Shown here: piece after piece, positions 23,481 to 34,460 of the stretch
Layout: each line of letters begins with the position of its first letter
Position numbering within the stretch: position 1 is the stretch's first letter
Assembly (NCBI GenBank): GCA_026874595.1
Contig: CM049310.1
Location: 30,443,558 to 30,507,557 of the forward strand
DNA from: Sipunculus nudus
Lineage: Eukaryota > Annelida > Sipuncula > Golfingiida > Sipunculidae
DNA: 64,000 bases
Reading direction: 5' to 3'
Translations under genes and position numbers: made by a program
Notes under the pieces: model-generated
The model's database searches: none
What the model was told of the DNA's origin: nothing
What the model saw: the letters and a program-made list of their open reading frames with translations, nothing else

Positions 23481-23509
23481 TAAACGGCACGAAAACAAGT
23501 AAAGAATAA

Positions 23510-23840
23510 TAGGTGGAGCCACCAGTTTCTGGAACATGATAACCCTATCTATGATATTCCATCAACTTGATTTTGGGATCAATCCATGCAAGATTTCTTG
23601 ATATATTTAAGAATTTGTGTGATTTTCCCCAAAATTGGACCTATTCAAGGTCAAGGACACTCTCCTAGTCATGACCTCATTTTAAATAGGCGTCGTCCTC
23701 CCACCCATATCTATACATATACCATGTTTGGCAAAGATCTGTGAAATATTTTTTGAGTTATTGCTCCAACAAGATTTAGATGCGGCGACGGGACCAGTAT
23801 GAAAACATAGTACTTATCCCCCGACTTTGTCTGGGGATAC
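23510..23840 (+). repeat. Second, uninterrupted copy of the host repeat
   Basis: Homologous to 21897-22086 plus 23367 onward and in the same orientation. It ends CCCCGACTTTGTCTGGGGATAC, a short foldback. It serves as the empty-site comparison for the insertion at 22087-23366. Confidence 0.75.
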
Positions 23841-25780
23841 AAATATAGGACATAGTGACCCAAGTTTTGGTTCAAATGAGATTTATTATGAGCTCATGGA
23901 ATTTGCCAGGATGTTAAGTTAAATGATTCTCAGTCAAACTGTTATAATCTGTGCACTGCTCATGTATTGATGGACAGACTGACAACTGCACACATAGCAT
24001 GGCAATTGATGAACAAAGCACCATTGTTACAGCTCACATGGATCTCAATCAGCTAGACTAAAAAATAACCAGTATACTTTTCTAGTTACATAAAATGATC
24101 CTCATATTAAAGGCAATGACAACAAAAAAAAATTACTGTTCTAGTGACTCAAGCAAAAAAAATACGAATGGTGGTGATTTTTTATAATTTACTACTAGAG
24201 TCAAAATATGTGGAATTTTGCAGCTGACAGGAAGGATCCAAATATGTGTGACAATTCAAGGCATGGTGCACACAGCACACTACACAAAGTTTAATGACAC
24301 TTTAATCTGCTGGATATGACATCTTAATGCATTGTTAATACACAAAGTGATTTCCTTGAAAAGAATGAGGCTGTGAGACAAGGCAACAATTAACTAGACT
24401 TGCAACTGTCATGGAACTGTTAAAGATTTCCCCCATCCCCCCGTCCAGCCCCAACCCCCATAGCCCTACCCCCGAATCTCCCACTTATGTTTTATCCACC
24501 TGCACTAGTTAAAAAATGATCTATAGTCCTGTAAAAAAATGAAATTTGGTGGTTCCTTCATGAGTTTTAACAGATGAGCTATATATCACATTTTTGTAGA
24601 TTGAATATTTTTCAAAAACTATGAAAGATATTGCTACCATACTTGCCACTGCACTTGTACGGGGTAAATGGCACATGTTTGTAAAAGTTTCAACTTTCTA
24701 GGGCATATGGTTTATCTGGAAATGTACTAAATGTAGCCTAAATGAAAAGTGCTGAGTCACCTATCTCATTTGGTTCCACATTAGTGAATTCAAAACGGTA
24801 CCCCCAAGGAATGTTGGGAATTAGATATTGTAGAATGAGTTTTCATCAATTTGTCTGTTCCCCTTTTAGCTTATAGGAAAATCAACATTGAAAATCTGAA
24901 AAAAATGCACGTTTTGCCCCCTGTGACCTTGAAAAATAGGTCAAGGTCACAGAAACTTTGTCAAAATAATTGGACCATAGTAGAATACATCCCGTGTAAA
25001 TATGAATGAAATCGGATGAAAAGAGAGACAGAATAATAAGAGGAATATTGCCAAAAAACACAAATTTCCACCAATAAATAGGTGGAGATAGTAATACAAT
25101 AAAACATTCCCCTGACTTATCCATGAAAAGTGGAGGTGGCGATTCCACAGAGCAATTATATTTTTATGTGGTCTTAAATTCATTTAGCCTTGAACTATGA
25201 ATAGCAAGAGCAGCCTAGAGTGGATCACTGCCCTGGCTTGTAAGCTGGTGCATAGGTCTTTTAAATCTACCATTATAAACCGACTGATCATTGGGATCTG
25301 CCTTACCTGAACTCTAGTTCTGTGTTTGAAAGTTTGTGATCATATAAAGGATCCCTCTGATGTCACATCTAAACCTTTTTAAGCCATGCTGTCAGAACAA
25401 TCTGTTTACTTTTTCACTGGACTTAACTTTGTCTTTGGCTGACTTTACATAAGGGGTTTAAGAAGTTAAAATTCTGTCGAGTATGATTAAGTGAACCCTC
25501 TTGTACTGAACTTCCCCTATTCGAATATCCTCATTGTTGACTTACATGGAAGTTTCAGGCTCAAAGTTCAGGTAAACTCTAATTGAACTATTACCATATA
25601 TAAAACCTGTTTGTATTAAAACTTTGATATGTCCCTATAAATATTACATATTTGTATATGCTCAAAGTGAACTGCAGTATTTAAACTACAGAAAAAAGTA
25701 CATATAATCACACTATATCCAGAAATTCTCAATTATAAACAAGAGCACTGCAAATGGTGCATAATATGCCCCGTCGTGTA
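23841..25780. other. Non-coding, probable intron
   Basis: No exon was seen. It holds poly-A/poly-T stretches, a C-rich patch at about 24430-24480 and AGGTCAAGGTCAC at about 24940. Confidence 0.4.
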
Positions 25781-25784
25781 TATG

Positions 25785-26230
25785 TTGACATCTGACCTCA
25801 TTAAAAAGGTATGTGTGAATTTTTATGAGAATGCAATTCAGGTGAGAAACTCTACAAATTATGTTTAATGAGTTTATGAATATCCACAGGAATTTTGATA
25901 AGTCCTCATGAGGCCACCAAAGTTAGGCGACCTCTGACCTTATTAAATATCAGTGGATTTTGTTTGAAATCGAACTTAGGTGAATATAATAATGATCAGT
26001 ATTTCTGCTGAGTTTGATCAAAGTCCATCATATTCCTCTTAAGTTACGAGGCGATACCACAAAGTAGCTGTGTGACCTCTGACTTTTTTAAATATGCATG
26101 GATTTTGCCCATAATCAAACTCGGGTGAGATAATTCTAGAGAATTCCATTGGCACAGTGATTTGTAAGAAAATTGTCCTATAAGGTAGAAGACGCCAGTA
26201 TGTAGCCAAACCTTGTCCAAATGTTTTCAT
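25785..26230 (+). repeat. Degenerate ~140-bp tandem repeat, three copies
   Basis: Copies begin near 25788, 25930 and 26069, each with TCTGACCT or CTCTGACTT, TTAAA, a GGATTTT or GAATTTT block and AGGTGAGA or GGGTGAGA about 60 bases on. They are diverged and non-coding. Confidence 0.6.
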
Positions 26231-26507
26231 AATTATTTAAAAGACCTGCTGAATTCTTGCTGTATTACTGTTTAAAAATTATGGGATATAATTCTTAATA
26301 TATTTTCAATTCTATAAATTACATATCTAGTATCAGACTGGTAAAGCTTAATAATCTACATCACCATGATATTTTAAAATATTATTTGTTTCTTTGAGTC
26401 TAGAAGACTGATCACATGCACATCAACATATATAAGAGTTAATATTAAATAGACATTAAAAGTAAAAGAAAATATTTACAAAATAATTACTAATGCTAAG
26501 GCACAAA

Positions 26508-26536
26508 CCCCCCCCCCCCCCCAACACACACACACA
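26508..26536 (+). repeat. Poly-C tract followed by (CA)n
   Basis: About 16 C residues and then ACACACACACA. On the other strand this is a G-run able to form G-quadruplex structure. Confidence 0.95.
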
Positions 26537-27214
26537 AGTAAAATCATCATATCCAAAAAAAGTGCAGCTGTAAAATTGTTTTGAAGTCATTTTATCAACT
26601 ACAATATAACATGATAAATGGACTTATTAGTTTTAAATTGCATTTAACCTATTATAAATTATAAACATTTAATTAATTATTGATGAAAAACATAGTAACT
26701 GGATATTGGAATAATGTCATAAATAATAAAATTGAAAAAGGAAATGGTTTTAACAAGGTATCAGTGCAGCTTTGCTAAAATTAATATGAATGAAATAAAC
26801 TAAAACATTCCAACTCCTGAGGGGGCCTTACTATAGAAATAAAAATTATAAAAACTGCTGGATTATACATAACTTTTTTAACCAATGCAACATGTATTTG
26901 GTTATATTATTAAGACATATTTACAACAGGTGGCGCATGTGACAAATCAATGTGGTGTCAAAGTGTCAACGCCCCAGGCCAAACCACCAAGTGTCAGGTC
27001 AGGGAACCAAGAATACCGGCTGGTTGTGGCCTGCAAAAAAGTCTCGTTTATCGATTGATGAGATTTTTAAGGCGAAAACTGTTTATTCAGCTGCAGTTCT
27101 GCTTATAAAATAATTTCTTCGGTAATGTTCATAAGTTTTGTGGAGTAGAAATCCAACAAATATCACGAAATTATGATAGGCAGCGCCCCCATCTAGAAGG
27201 ATTAACTACTCCGG

Positions 27215-27510
27215 AACCCTGGCGGCGCCATGTTGAATTCACCATCATTGTTCTCTGAAGTGAAACGAAAGAATAAACCATCCTTGGCTAAAGATGTTCG
27301 CCGATCTACCTTAACTCTGTGGCATGTTACCTATCAACGCAAAATGCTGTATCTTTACTTACCAACAGACAACACGACTCGAGTTAAAAGAGGAAATTTG
27401 ATCAAAAATGCGTTGCGGTCGGTACAACAAATATGGTTGATGAATATTACAGCGCCCCCTATGAATTGCTCTTTCATCCGGGGATTGTTAACATGGCGGC
27501 CACCAGGGAA
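27215..27510 (-). promoter_or_regulatory. Candidate promoter and 5' UTR exon of ZNF800 homologue
   Basis: A CpG-containing island among AT-rich DNA. It carries two YY1-like ATGGCGG/ATGGCGC cores in opposite orientation (about 27226-27235 and 27491-27500). On the minus strand CTGTTG|GTAAGTAAAG gives a strong splice donor, with the last exon base at 27363. A non-coding first exon from about 27490 to 27363 spliced to the acceptor at 19455 would give a complete ZNF800-like mRNA. The YY1 core here would face both ways, and KLHDC9 lies divergently 2.4 kb away. Confidence 0.4.
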
Positions 27511-27529
27511 GCGTTGTCAATGTAAATAA

Positions 27530-28260
27530 TTCCTGGTTTAATCCATGTTGCAGTTGTATTGTTAGGATGCTATAAGTTAGGCAGGTTGCAAGAAAGGTAC
27601 CCTCGGTTTATCTAATTTTCAATATATCTATGAGAAGCTGCACGGACTAAAACTCCCAACGTCTTTATACTATAAAGATGCACTCATTGCTTCTTTATAA
27701 TGGTGTCTGGTGACAGTAGTGGTCTAGAGTTGTGGATCTTAACGTTACGTAACACGATTAGGTTATCTGGAGATACATGATTTGGCATTTGCAGTAATCT
27801 TTATTATATAGGAAACCTGTAATTTTGTACTGTTAATGCGATAACCAGCTGATTGCTAGCTAACATAAACCACATGGCAAAATATCCAGAACTTACTATG
27901 TTTGCGCATGTACTTGTACTCAACAGTGTAGTATGTTATTATCGTTTATTAAACAGAGGTTTTATAATTTAAATATAATAATTCTAAGAATCCTTTGCCC
28001 TGGACAAATATCCGACAGAAAAGGGGATTAGATTTACCTTTTAGCCTACATTTTGTATTATATACGAAACTCCTAATTCTTATTATAAATATATATTCGA
28101 TAATAACGTTTCAGAAACAGAAAAAAAATCTTTATGAGTGTTTAGTGGTAAGAAACTCATACTTCGACTATAATTTTTTTGCTACACGATACTGCCTTTC
28201 GATTACGCCTCGGCCATGTTAAACATTTTGGCCATGCCCGTGAGGCAAGGGCGCCAACCG
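27530..28260. other. Non-coding spacer between divergent genes
   Basis: No coding signal beyond short random frames. Confidence 0.4.
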
Positions 28261-28262
28261 CT

Positions 28263-29240
28263 ACATAAGGAATCTTAGGCAGAAGGCGGATAAAAATCGG
28301 TATCGACTAAATAGAAGGGGAGATTCTTAGGCAAGCGGAATGCTATCCGGTAAAACAAATTGCAACTTGTAGCGATTTTTGCCAGTACTGCATGGTGTCC
28401 CGGAGCGACACATGCAGGGAAAATGTGCATGGTGCCGTGCTGGTACAATCATATGAAATCTCTCAACACGCATTCCGCACACATATACCGTACATAAGGA
28501 ATTTTAGCTATAAAAGGAATCTTAGGCAGAAGGCGGATAAAAATGGTATTGACTAAATATAAGGTGAGATCAGGCATGCGGAATGCTATCCGGTAAAACA
28601 AATCGCTACTTGTAGCGACTTTTGCCAGTACTCCATGGTGTCCCGGAGCGACACATGCAGAGAAAATGTGCATGAAGCCGTGCTGGTACAATCATATGAA
28701 ATCTCTCAACACGCATTCCGCACACACATTCCGTACATAAGGAATCTTAGCTACACAAGGAATCTTAGGCAGAAGGCGGATAAAAATTTGTACTGACTAA
28801 ATATAAGGTGAGATCAGGCATGCGGAATGCTATCCGGTAAAACAAATTGCTACATGTAGCGATTTTTGCCAGTACCGCATGGTGTCCCGGAGCGACACAT
28901 GCAGACAAAATGTACATGGTGCCGTGCTGGTACAATCATATGAAATCTCTCAACACGCATTCCGCACACACATTTCGTACATAAGGAATCTTAGCTACAA
29001 AAGGAATCTTAGGCAGAAGGCGGATAAAAATTTGTACTGACTAAATATAAGGTGAGATCAGGCATGCGGAATGCTATCCGGTAAAACAAATTGCTACTTG
29101 TAGCGATTTTTGCCAGTACTGCATGGTGTCCCGGAGCGACACCTGCAGAGAAAATGTGCATGAAGCCGTGCTGGTACAATCATATGAAATCTCTCAACAC
29201 GCATTCTGCACACACATTCCGTACAAAAGGAATCTTAGCT
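28263..29240 (+). repeat. ~242-bp tandem array, four copies
   Basis: Copies start near 28263, 28490, 28735 and 28980, and a final partial head lies at about 29222. Each carries GGAATCTTAG, AGGCAGAAGGCGGATAAAAA, GCGGAATGCTATCCGGTAAA, GCTACTTGTAGCGA, GGTGTCCCGGAGCGACAC and ATGAAATCTCTCAACACGCA. Copies are highly similar and richer in CpG than their surroundings. GCTAC-(T/A)T-GTAGC is a small perfect hairpin. The array ends 620 bp before the KLHDC9 start codon. Confidence 0.93.
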
Positions 29241-29850
29241 TTAGTTTAGGCTATAGTTGTATAAAATTAAACATAAGAATAAGAGGTTGAATGTGAAAAC
29301 TAAAACTATGTCTTTAATGCACTTTGCAGGTAGGATGGTGTTATATAGTACCCGGTACTGTGACTGAGGACTTATTTTATCACATCAGTCTTTCAACTGA
29401 ACCTCACATAATTTACAGACGGGTGACAACTTTTTAGTAGATAGCGTCATCTGTTCTCTATTGGGTGTGCTTTTAGGGGTTTAAAATTCTCTCTATGGCG
29501 GCGTGTATTGATTTTAAGTTAGATAAACCTCCAAGCTCTTGTATCATGAACTTTCAAATGTACAAAATCATAAAGGCCGCAATAAATACAGGGGTTTATC
29601 GGATTTTGACAAATAGGTCATTCATATTTTTAATTAGACTTCTAGTAGGTTCAAGTAGCTGCTTCAGGTGGAACCAAGGATCCGTAGTAGATGGTTTACG
29701 TGTTACACGGGCAGAAGCATCCAAAAGTATGCTTTCCAGGGAGAGTGATCGAATCGGAACAAAGAACAAATTTCATTGAAGCGTCATTTAGATTGCAAAT
29801 GTCATGGATACTGTATAAGAAATATTTATAAACTTTCATATTTTATGCAG

Positions 29851-29861
29851 GTGATTCCAAA
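29851..29861 (+). promoter_or_regulatory. Acceptor and short leader of KLHDC9 exon
   Basis: CATATTTTATGCAG before 29851 is a fair acceptor, followed by GTGATTCCAAA and the ATG. An upstream non-coding exon near the ATGGCGGCG at 29495 is possible, but I found no clear donor there. Confidence 0.45.
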
Positions 29862-30845
29862 ATGGCGACTTCCGGTGGAAGTGATATTGTCAGCTGGAAG
29901 ATTGCTGCGACATGTGGTCCAGCGCGGGCGAACCATGTTGGATGTGTTATAAACAACAGACTCTACATCCACGGCGGCATCCACCGCAAAGGCAGCACCT
30001 CCCCGTGTTCTGACCTCCATTATCTAGACTTGAAATCAGGCGCGTGGCATATGGTGAGAGAACCCGGGGCACCGGCGCTCAGCCACCACGCATGCGTAGT
30101 CCTGCAACAGCGATACATAATGCTAATCGGGGGCTGGGACGGGAAAGCTCGTATTAGTGACGTGTACGTATTTGACACGCAGGAGGAGAGATGGTTCTCC
30201 CCAAGGACTTCGGGGTTTCCAGCTGGTGCTGGGCTAAGTTCTCACACTGCAACTTTACTTAGTGATGACCAAATTCTTATTATTGGAAGAGAGGGTAGTT
30301 TGCGCATGCAGCGCCGTGAAGGAAGTACATTTCTCTTGGTCGGCACCCTTGCCAGTGGAGCATTTAAGTATTCATACGCTCCTTTGGCTGTTTCTTCGCG
30401 TTCAGGGCACACAGCGCATGTGATCGGCGCAAACTTGTATATTTTAGGAGGACGGAGTGATAAACTGATAGAAATGCACCAGGGATTTAAAAAGGCTTTC
30501 CATTCAACAAGTTCAGTAGTGAAGAAAATTAAAGACTTAGTGGACAAACTTAAAGTACCCCCGATGAAGAAGCCGCCTTGCGGAAGAAAGTCACACGTGG
30601 CTGTGGAAGAAGGAGGAAGTATATTTTTACACGGAGGTGAGACGTTTGATGGACGAAGTCGTGACCCAGTTGGTGAGATATATCTCATGACTACCAGACC
30701 TCACGTGGAGTGGCGGAAACTGGGAAACAGCGCAGTGGCTCGGCAGGGTCACGTGTGTTGCGTGTCTTCAGATGGTATTATCTTACATGGCGGACTTGGA
30801 CCTAGAGGTGTTATCCACTGTGATGCGTATATGCTAGATTTCTGA
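29862..30845 (+). CDS. KLHDC9: Kelch domain-containing protein 9-like, 327 aa
   Basis: A kelch beta-propeller, a scaffold for protein binding. Its precise cellular role is not established here. Kelch blades are marked by double-Gly signatures at residues 38-39, 90-91 (GGWDG), 196-197, 258-259 (GGETFDG) and 310-311, each on a hydrophobic strand. The third blade has a degenerate IGREG (141-145). The phrases AGLSSHT (123-129), GREGSLRMQRREGS (142-155) and SRSGHTAH (179-186) match vertebrate KLHDC9, where the corresponding text is AGLSSHT, GREGGIHTQRRYGS and SRSGH. Human KLHDC9 is about 349 aa, so the length fits and the protein looks full-length. The coding sequence is a single uninterrupted exon. 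The ATG has A at -3 and G at +4. A Lys-rich helix (about 217-238) separates blades four and five, as in the human protein's less conserved middle. No canonical AATAAA lies close downstream. Confidence 0.9.
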   Translation: MATSGGSDIVSWKIAATCGPARANHVGCVINNRLYIHGGIHRKGSTSPCSDLHYLDLKSGAWHMVREPGAPALSHHACVVLQQRYIMLIGGWDGKARISDVYVFDTQEERWFSPRTSGFPAGAGLSSHTATLLSDDQILIIGREGSLRMQRREGSTFLLVGTLASGAFKYSYAPLAVSSRSGHTAHVIGANLYILGGRSDKLIEMHQGFKKAFHSTSSVVKKIKDLVDKLKVPPMKKPPCGRKSHVAVEEGGSIFLHGGETFDGRSRDPVGEIYLMTTRPHVEWRKLGNSAVARQGHVCCVSSDGIILHGGLGPRGVIHCDAYMLDF

Positions 30846-31301
30846 AACTAGTCGACAGTATATTGTTTCAATATATCATCCACTGAACTCCAAATATCAT
30901 ATATATAATGTGAATATTAATGTACGATGTTTTACGTTTTATTTATAAATTCAAAAGGTTATTTTTCATATGTGTGCAGCGCGGAGCCTCAACACGTGTC
31001 GATCAGGAGATGCCCTCACTGACTTGGCCAAAAAAATAATATATGTCCCCCTTGGCTGAAACACCGCGTGTTGCCCTTATTAATCGGACCTCCGGTCACG
31101 CGGCCTTTTTATGGTAAACTGACACACGTGGACTGTGTTTACCAACACGCACGGTCATAACAAGGTGTTTAACAGTCGTATGCGAAGAAATGAGACTATG
31201 TGCTGAGATGGTTCAGCTGGGAAACCTTTGTATAAAGCAAATCTGAAATGATAGTCCTTATTAAAAATAAGCATAATATTGATCCTGATTATGTCCCTTT
31301 C

Positions 31302-31467
31302 AGCAATTTCCGCAAATATTGAAGGGGTGTTTTACCGAATTTGTCGGAATCGTACGAGTGGCCGACTTCCAGGCATTCTGCAGGGTCTTTTTTTTTTATT
31401 AAGGAATTTCCCGCAAATATTGAAGGGGTGTTTTACCAAATTTGTCGGACTCGTACGAGTGGCCTGA
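31302..31467 (+). repeat. ~65-bp direct duplication
   Basis: GCAAATATTGAAGGGGTGTT, TTACC(G/A)AATTTGTCGGA and TCGTACGAGTGGCC occur at 31311-31363 and 31412-31463. The spacer contains a poly-T run. Confidence 0.85.
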
Positions 31468-31714
31468 GGGAATAGTTCCACAACACATCTCGGCTACTTT
31501 CAGTTAAATACTACCTCAAGTATCACTAGCAGCAAGTGCCACATCCTTATCGCACCTTTATATTGATTCAATTTCGTTGGTTTCTATGTGTATCGTGCGC
31601 TACATGACTATGAATTGCAACCTCCTGTCTGTTTGTGTGACATTCAGCAAAAGTATACACCACCCCAATCCCTCGAATCTTCTGATCAGGGCTTGCTTAG
31701 TGTAACAAGAATTC

Positions 31715-31737
31715 GGGGGGGGGGGGGGGGGGGGGGA
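31715..31737 (+). repeat. Poly-G tract, over 20 bases
   Basis: One of about ten mononucleotide G or C runs of ten or more bases in the window. Confidence 0.95.
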
Positions 31738-31739
31738 GC

Positions 31740-32430
31740 TTATGTGACGGATCTTTAACTATGTGGCATGAACTTTCTGAAATTCTCTCCCTGCCTATAT
31801 ACGAGAGGCACAAACTGCATGTCCAGGAAGATGTAGGCCACACAAAAGAGATGCTTTCAAAAATCCGGTGCATATCATATACAGTGACATCATCACCAAC
31901 ATAGGAGTAAGATCATGAAAGTCATCGGGGCATTTAAGAGCTAACTACAGGGAATAGGCACTTACTAATAGGGGTATGAGTATGTTCTCGATCAGCAGGG
32001 GTTTCCAAGACAATCCCACCAGGCACAGTGCAAGGGGGGAAAGTGGAAATTGACCGAGAAAGAGATAGAAGGACAGCATTACAGAATCAACAGGCATGTG
32101 ATTTTGATAAAGAGTAAGTCCTATTCCTTTCCCGCGATATTAACGCGCCATCCACGTTAAGGGGGGAGCATGGCGGTTACAGTTACACATGGTGTTGCGT
32201 TAACATGTAGCTGAGCGACGCCTTTGCAGAGAGTCTGGTATGATTGAGGAAGTTGATTGCAAGATCATCCGCCAGGCCACATATATACCTGAATATGTTT
32301 GTGCTTACGAATCTATCAAACCTTAATGATGAAAAACAGAAGTTCTTCTCATTGGATTTTATCAACAATATGCAAATTTCTCCGTATCACCTCCGTATGT
32401 TGTTATATCCTATATTTTCATGAAGCCTTC
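31740..32430. other. Non-coding intergenic DNA
   Basis: No coding signal or repeat recognised. Confidence 0.4.
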
Positions 32431-32439
32431 AGTTAGAAA

Positions 32440-33030
32440 TATTGAAGTTATATTTTATTCTTCACGTAAATTCTTTGTACAACATGGATTGCAGTCTATA
32501 CAACCGTGCAAATATTAGGGTGTTTTTAACGAGAGTAGCAACTCAACGTTTGGTGCACGCTGTCAGCAGCTCTCGTTTTGACATGTGCAATCTTTATTAT
32601 ATGGATTACTTAAAAAATACAACAAGCCCATAACTCTGCTACCCGTCTCATCACTTGATCAATAAATTCAGCTCATACCACACCAGTTTTGTACAATCTT
32701 CATTTGCTTTCAGTTAAAAAGAGGATACGAGATATCCTTGCCTTAGTACTGTGTCTTAAGTGATCTGACCCAATTGTATACAGCATTAAGAATCTTCTGT
32801 GCTGTTATACAAACCAATAGAACATTGGTATCTACCACTCGGAAACTTCTTGTTGATCCAACATTTACTCTCTTCTCATGGCTCTATAGGGCATGTGCTT
32901 ATGCAGCATCTTTAGAATATGGAACATTCCTCCAGAGGAAATTCGGAACTCTTCTTCTTTGACTGATGATCAACTCTAAGATTCAACTGAAGACCTGCCT
33001 TTTAAAAGCAGCTTTTAGTGTTTAATAATA
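32440..33030 (+). pseudogene. Decayed 3' end of a LINE reverse transcriptase ORF
   Basis: Read across frames with stops and shifts, the translation resembles the C-terminal part of non-LTR retrotransposon ORF2 (CR1/Nimb-like). A TTPVLYNLHLLSVKKRI-like segment (about 32672-32722) corresponds to the usual 'ITP-L--LHWLPV--RI' phrase. Further on, WNIPPEEIRNSSSLTDD (about 32919-32969) and LKTCLLKAAF (about 32987-33016) correspond to the closing 'LWNSLP-EIR-S-SL---FK--LKTHLF--AF'. At least two stops and one frameshift interrupt it, so it is a dead 5'-truncated copy. Confidence 0.7.
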
Positions 33031-33356
33031 TCAGTTTATTGTAATATTGTTATCATTTTTTTATTCATGTCTTGCATTTTCAGTGTTACCTTCAACACAT
33101 TTGATCCTTAATTCTGCCATCCCAATTTTATTCTTGTTTGTTGTAACTTAATTTATATGCATTGCTTGAGGAGAGTGATTATTATTACAGTAGAAATTTT
33201 CTTTATAAAACAGGAAGACTGAAACACACAAGTATATTTGAATAAGAGCTCGTGTGAATACGTTTTAGCACGTATTGTTTTATTTCCTGCAGGATACTTT
33301 GGTCGTGCGACTGCTTCGGACACTTTGTTTCCCAGTGGCCATTTGTAACTCTCGCC

Positions 33357-33434
33357 ATGGACATTTTTTACCAACTGTCGGAAGACGTGCCAATTGAGTA
33401 CCTTCCATCGTGGACTACCGGGAATTTACAATGA
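33357..33434 (+). CDS. Possible 25-codon ORF after a splice-acceptor-like site
   Basis: TTTTATTTCCTGCAG at about 33278-33292 resembles an acceptor. Sixty-odd bases on, CGCCATGG is a near-perfect start context, opening a 25-residue frame (MDIFYQLSEDVPIEYLPS...). The frame ends at TGA with no donor evident. It could be an upstream ORF in a 5' UTR, a small final exon, or chance. No family was recognised. Confidence 0.2.
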   Translation: MDIFYQLSEDVPIEYLPSWTTGNLQ

Positions 33435-33999
33435 AAGCTGGAATGGCTTATTTCGCCGGTTTTTTTCACTGGAAAGTTAAGCACTCCTGTTTAGCTGCAG
33501 TTTATCATGGAAATTTTTTGTATAGTTTATTCCAGGGACTTCATCTAGTTAAAACCATGCGTGAATTATATATTTTGTTATCAAACTAATCTATATTGTA
33601 TAGTATGCGTTTGCAAGCATGTATATTTAAAACACCACTGAAGCATTTATATGGTTTTGAGTTTCACTCTGAGAGCACGTGTCTAAATTATGTGTTGCAG
33701 TCAGTCTGTCAGAGACAGAGAACGAATTGTAACAATACACACGCATATATAGTTATATAAACGTAGGCCTATATACATTGTATAATATTGTACCGGTATC
33801 GTCAGATGTTCCTGTATCGTAACGATGATCATATTTGATCACCCCTTGAGAAATGACATCTGACGTTTAAAATAGCCTCTCAGCGCCATGAGTATACGCT
33901 CTTTACACAGCGCTTTACCTATAGGGCTAGTACCTATATCGTAAGGCGCTGTTTGTTATGACCTCGTATCCTGAATTGCAACAACAGAGGGGAGCACTG

Positions 34000-34460
34000 T
34001 ATTTTAGTCCAATCAGATAAGACCTTGTGCTGGAAGACAAACCCAAGCGAGGAATACACGGAGCCAATCATATTCATTTCTTTTTGAGTGACAGCTCATC
34101 CCCAGCGTAACCGTCTGAACAGGCCACAGGCTCAGAGAGGATTGCCCCTGACGTGGTTTGCTTAGGGCCTTGGGCACATAGGATGCCCGGCCGGTGAGCT
34201 GTAATTCAACGAAACGTAACAACAAAGGCTGCGTGCACACCTCGCTGGCTGGTTTCAGTTCTGCAGACAGCAGATACATGGCCACGCTAACACAGTCATA
34301 ATGTTATAATCGTATCGGTTGATGATGCGAAAATTCAGAGGGAGCAATTTAAATTCGACCGGAAACTCATCAAGCGGCGCTTGAAGCGCAGCAATTGGCG
34401 GAGTCAGGATGCCTGCCGAGTGTTTGTTTATTGGCGTCTGATTGGCTGCTTGTCACATCA
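34000..34460. promoter_or_regulatory. Promoter-like region with four CCAAT/ATTGG motifs
   Basis: CCAATCAG (34009), CCAATCAT (34065), CAATTGGCGG (34391) and GATTGGCTGC (34440) cluster within 450 bases of raised GC content. This looks like an NF-Y-type promoter. No gene is recognised immediately beside it, so its target is unknown. Confidence 0.3.

Noticed and set aside
27230-27529. 99-codon plus-strand frame starting near a CGCCATG
   Set aside because: No family resemblance. It is better explained as promoter/5' exon sequence of the minus-strand gene.
29495-29779. 94-codon frame upstream of KLHDC9 beginning ATGGCGGCG
   Set aside because: No recognised domain. ATGGCGGC is probably a YY1-type promoter motif, and no donor joins it to KLHDC9.
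30242-30688. 148-codon minus-strand frame
   Set aside because: Antisense to KLHDC9, whose codons and motifs clearly run on the plus strand.
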